Assembly (NCBI GenBank): GCA_023953835.1
Contig: JAMLJB010000001.1
Coordinates: 3,135,501-3,199,500 of the forward strand
Source of the DNA: Rhizobiaceae bacterium
Lineage (GTDB): Bacteria; Pseudomonadota; Alphaproteobacteria; Rhizobiales; Rhizobiaceae
Length of the DNA stretch: 64,000 bases
Direction: 5' to 3'
Positions 35,964-42,778 of the stretch are shown piece after piece (position 1 is the first letter of the stretch; each line of letters opens with the position of its first letter). The notes beneath the pieces were generated by a model. That model did no database searches and was not told where the DNA came from. It was given only the letters and a program-made list of their open reading frames with translations. Position numbers and translations under genes: made by a program.

Positions 35964-38162
35964 ATGGAGTCTGGGGTCTTGGGAGTGTTTGAACGCATAA
36001 TCCCGCAGGATGCGGATGTCGCCTTTGCATTCGAGGCCGAGGCTATGCCGGGCGCATTTTCGGTGCTGAACCTTGTCGGCGAAGAGGCGCTGTTCGAGGG
36101 CTATGAGATCGTCGTCGATCTGGTCTCGGAAGACCCTTCGCTCGACCTCGCGGCACTGCTCGACACGCCTGCGGTACTTTCGTTGCTCCACGCCTATGAG
36201 CAGCCGCGCTTCCTGCATGGCGTGATCGTCGAGATCGAGCGGCGAAGCCTGACTTTCAGACGCACATTATATCGCGCGACGCTGAAGCCGTCGCTGCACC
36301 GGCTCCATTATCAATCCGACAACCGGATATTCCAGGCCCAATCGGTGCCGGACATCGCCAAATCCATTTTGGCCGACCACCAGATCACCGATGTCGAATG
36401 GCGGATCGAAGGCGTGCACGAGCCTCGCGAATTCTGTGTGCAATATCAGGAAACGAGCTACGATTTCCTGCGCCGATTGTGGGCGGAGGAAGGAATATTC
36501 TTCTGGTTCGAACACAGCGCGACCAGCCACAAGATGATCGTTTCGGACGCGCCGCTTGCAATGCCGATGTTGCCCGGCCTGTCGACGTTCCCCTTCAACA
36601 ATCTCCCCGGCGGCATCGGCCAGGGCCCGCGGATATGGCGTTTCGACCGGATAGAACGACTGCGTGCGACGCATCGCGCCGTGCGGGACTACAGTTTTTT
36701 GAGCCCGGCCCAGTCGCTCGAGGAACGCGCGGTGCAGACGAAGGCAAATGGCGCGAAGGCAGAGTATGAGCTGTACGCCTGGCCGGGCCGGCACAAATCG
36801 GCCGAAACCGGGCGCGCTTTCAATGATTATGCGCTGGAAGCGCATCGTGTCGAGGCCGCGATCGCCGAGGGCGAGACGAATTCGGTGCGGCTGTCCGCGG
36901 GCTATGGCTTTACCCTGATGGAGCATCCCGACCCGGCGGCCAATACCAACCATCGCATCCTTCGTGTCATTCATGAAGGGCACCAGGCCTCGGCTATGCA
37001 GGAAGAAGCCGCCACGGACAAGGGCACCACCTATCGTGCGCGCTTCACAACCCAGCCCGCGCACTTGCCTTACAGGCCGGTGAACCCCAATCCTCGCCCG
37101 CGCATCGACGGGCCGCAGATCGCCCATGTTACCGGCCCCGAAGGCGAGGAAATCTATTGCGACGAGCATGGCCGGGTGAAGGTGTGGTTCCCCTGGGACC
37201 GCAAGGGGAAGAAGGACGAGACATCGTCCTGCTGGATCCGTGTTTCGCAGAACTGGGCCGGTGGCGGCTGGGGCCACATGGCAATTCCCCGCGTCGGCAA
37301 CGAGGTCGTCGTGGAGTTTCTAGACGGCGACCCGGACCAGCCGATCATCACCGGCAGAACCTATCACGCCGCGAACAGGCCGCCATACAGCCTGTCCGAG
37401 AACAAGACGCGGATGACGATCAAGTCCCAGACCCACAAGGGCGAGGGCTTCAACGAATTGTCTTTCGAGGACAAAGCGGGCGGCGAGCAGGTGTACCTTC
37501 ATGCCCAGCGCAACCACGACACGGTGATCGGAAACGACGAGACCCATTCGATCACCCGCAATCGATCCAAGACTGTCGGTAACGACCAGTCGGAAACCAT
37601 CCGCAACAATAAAAGTATTTCGGTAGGCAACGATCATTCCGAAAACATCACCGGCAACCAGTCGATAACGGTGGGCAAGGACCGGTTCGAGCACGTCAAG
37701 CAAGATGCAAGGATTATGGTCGACAACGACGTCTTCTATGAGGTCAAGCGAAACCAGATCGAAGACTATGGCAAGGATCACGTGCACAGGGTCGGCAACA
37801 TCCTCAAGGAGGCGATCAAGTTCGATCACCTCTATGAAACGGAGGGAAAATACGAGGCCAAGGTGCACGGTACCTACGACATGGAGGTGAAGACTTCCAT
37901 GAAGGTCACCACGAACGTGTACGATCTGTCAGGCGCCATAAAAATCGAGATCATCGGGCCGAACGGCAAGATACTCCTCGACCCTGCCGGGATCACGCTC
38001 GACGCGCCGAACATCTACTTCAGGGGTAAGGTCAACGTGGCCAGCGCGACGGCGACGCAGCTTGAAGTTTTGAAATTTGCCGCGAAAGAGGGCCTGCCGC
38101 TCTGCGAGGAATGCGAAAAACAGTCTGAGACGACGACGACGGGGGACGCCAGCTTTGGCTGA
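35964..38162 (+). CDS. vgrG: Type VI secretion spike protein VgrG
   Basis: 732 residues from the ATG at 35964 (a TTG 9 bases earlier is in frame; neither has a clear ribosome site). VgrG trimers tip the T6SS tube and carry effectors into target cells. About 1-340 is the gp27-like hub (SILADHQITDVEWRIEGVHE, EFCVQYQETSYDFLRRLWAEEG). About 385-470 is the gp5 OB fold (DEHGRVKVWFPWDR, WIRVSQNWAGGGWGHMAIPR). The C-terminal part starts with six perfect-length 16-residue units at 523-618 ([GD][NK]D-x13), the triangular beta-helix needle. No effector domain is fused; the tail ends CEECEKQSETTTTGDASFG. No other T6SS structural gene is in the window, so this is an orphan VgrG leading an effector operon. 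Confidence 0.95.
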   Translation: MESGVLGVFERIIPQDADVAFAFEAEAMPGAFSVLNLVGEEALFEGYEIVVDLVSEDPSLDLAALLDTPAVLSLLHAYEQPRFLHGVIVEIERRSLTFRRTLYRATLKPSLHRLHYQSDNRIFQAQSVPDIAKSILADHQITDVEWRIEGVHEPREFCVQYQETSYDFLRRLWAEEGIFFWFEHSATSHKMIVSDAPLAMPMLPGLSTFPFNNLPGGIGQGPRIWRFDRIERLRATHRAVRDYSFLSPAQSLEERAVQTKANGAKAEYELYAWPGRHKSAETGRAFNDYALEAHRVEAAIAEGETNSVRLSAGYGFTLMEHPDPAANTNHRILRVIHEGHQASAMQEEAATDKGTTYRARFTTQPAHLPYRPVNPNPRPRIDGPQIAHVTGPEGEEIYCDEHGRVKVWFPWDRKGKKDETSSCWIRVSQNWAGGGWGHMAIPRVGNEVVVEFLDGDPDQPIITGRTYHAANRPPYSLSENKTRMTIKSQTHKGEGFNELSFEDKAGGEQVYLHAQRNHDTVIGNDETHSITRNRSKTVGNDQSETIRNNKSISVGNDHSENITGNQSITVGKDRFEHVKQDARIMVDNDVFYEVKRNQIEDYGKDHVHRVGNILKEAIKFDHLYETEGKYEAKVHGTYDMEVKTSMKVTTNVYDLSGAIKIEIIGPNGKILLDPAGITLDAPNIYFRGKVNVASATATQLEVLKFAAKEGLPLCEECEKQSETTTTGDASFG

Positions 38163-38213
38163 TGTTGCCGGCATTGCCGGCGCCGCATCCGCGACAGGTG
38201 GTTGGGCAGCGCC

Positions 38214-39146
38214 ATGAACGGGGAGGAGGCTTGGATCGGGCTTTGCCACTTCTATGAGGGGGAGGGCGCGGCCAGGACGAATTTCGAAGCGCATGCGGCG
38301 GTGTGGTGCGAGGGGCGCGAAGGCTTCGACGCGGAGCTTGGCAGGCATCTGGCGGGGTCCGGGTATAGGCTCCTGTGGAGCGAGGAAGTGCACCCTGCCG
38401 TGCAGTGGCAGTCTCGCTTTCCGCGCGAGCGCGGGGCGCTGAACCTCGCACGTTCGGTGCATCCGGGCCGCCCGGTCGAAATCGGCATGCGTCGCGAGTT
38501 GGCCACACCGGAGCCTCCGCGCGTTGCGGAAAAGATCGTGGGGGCCGAGCCGTTCGATGCGCAATTCGGGGTGTGGCCGAAGAAGACCGTGCCGGACGTC
38601 CTGGTCGATCCGTTGTTCGGGCAGCCCGAACCCACCAAGGCGGAAATTGCCTATTTCGGTTCCGCAGATGCCGTTCCGCCGCTGGGGACATATGCGATCC
38701 TGGATGCCGCAAAAGCAAGATTGCTCCCGGAAATGCTACAAAGCTCGGGGCTGGAATTCAGGTGCCTGTTCAAGGGCGCAGCCGAGGTGGAGCTGAGGAA
38801 CCTCGCGCCCTATATCGTGGTTCTGGAGCAGGACAATGTGCTGATGCGGCAGTTGTTCACGCGTTCGGGCATGCCGTCCGACCTGTGGCTGAAGGACACG
38901 GGATTCTATATCCGCACACATGACAGCCTCGACCAGCTCTGGCGGCATTTCAGGAAGTTCACGCGCCTGCAGGACGAGAACGGCAAGTGGTTCTATTTCC
39001 GGTTCTGGGAAACGAACCTTCACCCTGCCTTGCTGAAAGCACGCAAGGACGACTCGCTTTTCGCGAAGCTCGCGAGCCATCACGGCTTCGTCCTGCGAAA
39101 CCGCAGAGACCCGACACTGTTCCACTATCTGAGGGGAGAATACTGA
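38214..39146 (+). CDS. DUF4123 T6SS effector chaperone with N-terminal extension
   Basis: 310 residues from the ATG at 38214 (TTG at 38202 possible). About residues 150-270 are the DUF4123 (Tap/TEC) adaptor: TYAILDAAKARLLPEMLQSS, AAEVELRNLAPYIVVLEQDN and WLKDTGFYIRTHDSLDQLWR, then RKFTRLQDENGKWFYFRFWE. Such adaptors load an effector onto the VgrG encoded next to them. The first 140 residues (AWIGLCHFYEGEGAARTNFE ...) are an extension I do not recognise; most DUF4123 proteins lack it. The gene follows vgrG by 51 bp and overlaps the next gene by 1 base. Confidence 0.85.
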   Translation: MNGEEAWIGLCHFYEGEGAARTNFEAHAAVWCEGREGFDAELGRHLAGSGYRLLWSEEVHPAVQWQSRFPRERGALNLARSVHPGRPVEIGMRRELATPEPPRVAEKIVGAEPFDAQFGVWPKKTVPDVLVDPLFGQPEPTKAEIAYFGSADAVPPLGTYAILDAAKARLLPEMLQSSGLEFRCLFKGAAEVELRNLAPYIVVLEQDNVLMRQLFTRSGMPSDLWLKDTGFYIRTHDSLDQLWRHFRKFTRLQDENGKWFYFRFWETNLHPALLKARKDDSLFAKLASHHGFVLRNRRDPTLFHYLRGEY

Positions 39147-39865
39147 TGGCGCTGAAAATCTCGCCGGAAGTGCTCGATGAAATTCGCTTCGAGGCAAATT
39201 ACGAGACCTATGACGGCATCCTGATGAAGATCGATCCGGACAGGTTTCGCGGGCTGGGAGAGGAAAACCGCGAGGCTTTCATCCGGCACGCTACCACCTG
39301 CTGCGACGGCTGGGAAATTCCCTATATCGACGATGTGGCCTACATCATGTTCGTGATGACCTATCTGGGGTCGTTCTTCCACGAAGATCCGCGCCATTCA
39401 TTCATAGGGGTGGTCCTGCCGGATATCCCTGAAGCTGCGGACTACCGGATCAGGGACTTGCGCGATCGTTTCATCGCATTCGGGGATCGCTTCATCGGCG
39501 AGGGGCTGGAACTCTATCATCAGGATCTGGACCAGTTCCGCCAGTCGCTTTTGCCGGATCTGGACCGGCATTCGGCGAGCAGGACGTTATCCATGGTGAC
39601 GCGGTGTCATGGCGAGCGAAGCTATGACCTTTCGCGCGAAGACCACGCCGCACGCATGCAGCAAGCCGAGATCGGCGCCCACCGCCTCGGGCTGGAGGGC
39701 GACAGGGGGCTGCAACTGTCCGTCCTGCTCGGCTACTGGCTGGGCAGCGGCTTCTGGAAGGACCCGCTCTATCCCTGGATCCCGGAAAAGGCGGCGAAGG
39801 GCGGCGAGCCGGAGCTGCGCAAATATGCCATCCACCGGCTCAACAAGGACCTCATGAACGGGTGA
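39146..39865 (+). CDS. Unknown protein of the VgrG operon
   Basis: 239 residues (MALKISPEVLDEIRFEANYE...). Its ATG overlaps the stop of the chaperone gene. No signal peptide or transmembrane segment. Mostly helical, with aromatic-rich YIDDVAYIMFVMTYLGSFFH and, near the end, LQLSVLLGYWLGSGFWKDPL, which may form a hydrophobic core. No catalytic motif seen. Coupled translation with the DUF4123 adaptor suggests a partner in loading, or a dedicated immunity protein; neither is shown. Confidence 0.75.
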   Translation: MALKISPEVLDEIRFEANYETYDGILMKIDPDRFRGLGEENREAFIRHATTCCDGWEIPYIDDVAYIMFVMTYLGSFFHEDPRHSFIGVVLPDIPEAADYRIRDLRDRFIAFGDRFIGEGLELYHQDLDQFRQSLLPDLDRHSASRTLSMVTRCHGERSYDLSREDHAARMQQAEIGAHRLGLEGDRGLQLSVLLGYWLGSGFWKDPLYPWIPEKAAKGGEPELRKYAIHRLNKDLMNG

Positions 39866-39924
39866 ACGGGCGCCGCTGGCGCTGTGTTCCCGGAATTTCA
39901 ATTCTTCGGACTGGAGTGGATAGC

Positions 39925-40416
39925 ATGCCAGATGGACTGACCAAGGCGTTTGAAGCCGATTGCGGGGGCGTGACTTTCTCTCTCTGGTACACGCGGAATG
40001 CAAAAATCGCGCACATGCGGGATCTGAAACACGAAAAGTTCGGGCAGGATTGCGTCGCCATGGTCGTCACCAACGACAAGAACCCGTCCGTCCGCAATTT
40101 TTGCTTTACGGAGCCGAAGCCTCTGGCCTTCTTCGGGCAATTGTTCAGGAACGTCGATGGAAATTGGGTCGATATCACGGACGTGCGAATCGGTCCCATG
40201 GACACGGGGGATCCGTTCAAGAAGGGTCTGGCCTTCAACAGAGGCGGAGACAGTTGGGAGTTCAGGCTGGCCTATCCGGCCTTGACCACCATAGCGCGCC
40301 GCGCAGACCTCGACAAAGGCGATTATCTTCTCCGGCTGCTGCCCTATGCCTACCTCGAAGTTGAGGGGCAGCCTTTCGAAATCACCCTCCCCGATCTGCC
40401 GATTCATTTCGATTGA
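39925..40416 (+). CDS. Unknown small protein of the VgrG operon
   Basis: 163 residues from the ATG at 39925 (MPDGLTKAFEADCGGVTFSL...). A GTG at 39862 overlapping the preceding stop would add 21 residues of poor quality. Beta-rich with alternating hydrophobics (GDSWEFRLAYPALTTIARRA, DYLLRLLPYAYLEVEGQPFE), resembling a compact beta-sandwich. No signal peptide, no catalytic motif. It lies between the adaptor pair and the first metzincin-like gene, a position typical of chaperone or immunity genes. Function unassigned. Confidence 0.7.
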   Translation: MPDGLTKAFEADCGGVTFSLWYTRNAKIAHMRDLKHEKFGQDCVAMVVTNDKNPSVRNFCFTEPKPLAFFGQLFRNVDGNWVDITDVRIGPMDTGDPFKKGLAFNRGGDSWEFRLAYPALTTIARRADLDKGDYLLRLLPYAYLEVEGQPFEITLPDLPIHFD

Positions 40417-40538
40417 CCAAGGCAACGAACCGGGGCCGTTCAGTCGCAACCCCTCGGCGTTTTTCACAGGCAACAGCAGCGATTTGCTGCTCAAGCGATC
40501 GCAAGCCATCCTTCCAAACATGAAGAAAGTGCAGACAA

Positions 40539-41702
40539 ATGGGGATCAGACTTGGAGCCATGAACTACAAGACCGACACGGCGGCCATTGCGGACGCACG
40601 GAAGCGGTCAACCACCGCAGTAGCGGGGTGCTGCGCGTGTGTCTACTTGAAGGACGGCACGCACGGCCCCAGCTACAAGCTTAGGCAATTCAATATAGGT
40701 GGCACAAAATATACATACGATCATGATTTCGATGCTGAGATTATCATCGATGGTGAAATTACTCCACCTATGATATATGTTAATACGCGATTGAAAGGTA
40801 ATAATTATACTGAAAAGTCGGATATTTCTCCAGGAACGATCAAAGTATCAGATGAAACATTTAAGAAATACCTTAAAAGCGCAGAAACAAAAATCAATAA
40901 CGCTTGGAATAAGGGGCCATACAAATTAAAGATAACAGACAAAAAATGTGGGGAACGCGAATTCGAGGTAAGGTTCAATGTTGGTTTTACAGATGAATCG
41001 CCTCATTATGAAGTCTACGTTGTAAATTCACCCAAGAACGAGGGGCTTTTTGATCCCTTTGGCCACCATACTCATGTTTCATGGGTAGATCAAGAAGATC
41101 ATATAGTAAAATTAAATATTGGTGGTTACTGGGAAGACGAATATGCCTCTACTGCAGATCCTCTTACAGCGCCTCATGAATATGGACACATGATAGGTCT
41201 GCTTGATGAGTATCAAAGTTTCAGATGGGATTTTAATGGATGTAAGTATAAATATAACTCGGAAAATTTTGGCGAATTGTTTAGAAATGGATTGATGTCG
41301 TGTGACGATATGTTTGCTAAGCCGTGCAGATATCTCGTCACGATTGCTGATGCGGTCGCCAAAATATTTGCAGAAAATGGAGTCAGGGTCACCAATCTTG
41401 AGATTAAAAATCATTTGGAAGACGAAATAAAAGAACAGCTTGTGCAAATAAAGAGGGGTCCAGTTCTGGAAGAAGGTACGATTACAGCTCCGCTTGCACA
41501 AAAAGAGGCATTTGTACAAAAGCGTTTGGATCTTGTCGAAAAGGAACGCCGGGAAAAGCAGCGGCTGTTGGATGAAGAAGCCGAATTTGTCGATAAATTG
41601 TTAAAAAGTGGAAACAAGAAAGCGTATAAAAAATACATGGCTGAAAAATTAAAAAAAGCTGAGGAAGAAAGTATAGATCGACAGCGGACCGTGACATCAT
41701 GA
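40539..41702 (+). CDS. Metzincin-like putative T6SS effector, paralogue 1
   Basis: 387 residues. A zinc-protease motif HEYGHMIGLLDEY starts at His213, the metzincin pattern HEXXHXXGXXD, followed by a methionine (GLMSCDD) where metzincins have their Met-turn. The N-terminus MGIRLGAMNYKTD then STTAVAGCC aligns with the two genes downstream, which favours the ATG at 40539 over the one at 40560. Shared core: PGTIKVSDETFKKYLKSAET, WNKGPYKLKITDKKCGEREF. A highly charged C-terminal extension of about 90 residues (RREKQRLLDEEAEFVDKLLK) is unique to this copy and probably coiled coil. From about 40690 the DNA is strikingly AT-rich and codon use differs from all neighbours, pointing to recent transfer. 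No signal peptide, consistent with T6SS delivery. Substrate unknown. Confidence 0.8.
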   Translation: MGIRLGAMNYKTDTAAIADARKRSTTAVAGCCACVYLKDGTHGPSYKLRQFNIGGTKYTYDHDFDAEIIIDGEITPPMIYVNTRLKGNNYTEKSDISPGTIKVSDETFKKYLKSAETKINNAWNKGPYKLKITDKKCGEREFEVRFNVGFTDESPHYEVYVVNSPKNEGLFDPFGHHTHVSWVDQEDHIVKLNIGGYWEDEYASTADPLTAPHEYGHMIGLLDEYQSFRWDFNGCKYKYNSENFGELFRNGLMSCDDMFAKPCRYLVTIADAVAKIFAENGVRVTNLEIKNHLEDEIKEQLVQIKRGPVLEEGTITAPLAQKEAFVQKRLDLVEKERREKQRLLDEEAEFVDKLLKSGNKKAYKKYMAEKLKKAEEESIDRQRTVTS

Positions 41703-41813
41703 AGGGTGACGTCGCGTTGGGGCTCACCTGTGCCCCGCACGCTTTTCAAACAACACCGAGCGATTGGCGAGCGTTCGCATCAAAGCCCACGCTAGGATGA
41801 AAGCAAACACAGA

Positions 41814-42707
41814 ATGGGGTGCACGCCTGACGCCGTGAACTACCACGCCGACTTGTCGGGCGCGCAGGCTCTGCCCAACTCGGCAGTGGCGGGGTGTTGT
41901 GGGGAGGTCGTTGAAAGGGACGACGAGCATGGCCCTTGCGAAAGGGTCAAGCAGCTTCAATTTTCAGTGCCACTTGTGACGGGTGCTACTGCTAATCGCT
42001 TCCATGCGCACATCAAGATCGACAGCGCTGCGAGCCCCTGCAAAATTACTGTGAGCACAAGGCTACAGGCGCAAAATGTCACTGCGGATGTCGACCGCTT
42101 TCCCGGGACGATTGCTCTCGGCGAGGCCGAATTCCGGGAGCGCGTAGATAGAATAGCTCCTGCAATCAATGCTATCTGGAACGCCGGTTCGCGCAAGATC
42201 CGGATCAGGGACGAGAAATGCGGCGAGCGTATCTACGACGTGGAGTTCAATGTCGTTTTCGCGGAGCCGCCGCACTATAAGATTGAATTTGTGAATGTGC
42301 CTGAAACCGTGACCGCGCTGGACGAGAACGGCGAAGAATCCTACGACACATATACAAATATGAGCGCGCAGAGTGCGAAGTTCAATCTCGGCGACACGGA
42401 AAGCGCGGCAAACAATCAGAGCGTGAGAATATACACCGAACCGCATGAATACGGTCACATGATCGGCTTGCTGGAAGAATATGCGGATGAAGCGCGCAAT
42501 ATAAGAGGATGCCTGTACAGGCATTTCGGCGCGCCGCCCGAGATCGAGGTCAGCCAGCGCGGCCTCATGGGTCATGGTGAGGATATCGGCGTTCTGCCGG
42601 CGCGCTATTTCCTGCCTGTCGCCGATGCCGTCCTCAAAATGCTGGAGGCTAAAGGAGTCACGGTCACAGCGATGGAAATCATACCTGGACCGAGCAAGGC
42701 CGGCTGA
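41814..42707 (+). CDS. Metzincin-like putative T6SS effector, paralogue 2
   Basis: 297 residues, the shortest copy and probably the minimal form. N-terminus MGCTPDAVNYHADLSG, then NSAVAGCC. Core FPGTIALGEAEFRERVDRIA, IWNAGSRKIRIRDEKCGERI and PPHYKIEFVNVPE. The motif HEYGHMIGLLEEY begins at His211, so the third metal-ligand position is Glu rather than the Asp of its neighbours. The putative Met-turn is GLMGHGED. The C-terminus ARYFLPVADAVLKMLEAKGV then VTAMEI is shared by all three. Its base composition is close to the host genome, unlike paralogue 1. It lies 111 bp after paralogue 1, same strand. A proteolytic role is inferred from the motif only. Confidence 0.8.
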   Translation: MGCTPDAVNYHADLSGAQALPNSAVAGCCGEVVERDDEHGPCERVKQLQFSVPLVTGATANRFHAHIKIDSAASPCKITVSTRLQAQNVTADVDRFPGTIALGEAEFRERVDRIAPAINAIWNAGSRKIRIRDEKCGERIYDVEFNVVFAEPPHYKIEFVNVPETVTALDENGEESYDTYTNMSAQSAKFNLGDTESAANNQSVRIYTEPHEYGHMIGLLEEYADEARNIRGCLYRHFGAPPEIEVSQRGLMGHGEDIGVLPARYFLPVADAVLKMLEAKGVTVTAMEIIPGPSKAG

Positions 42708-42778
42708 GCGGGACTGCTTGCGCATTTGGCAAACAGCAAAACGTACACATCAAGATAATGCGATGAAAGTGAAATGAA

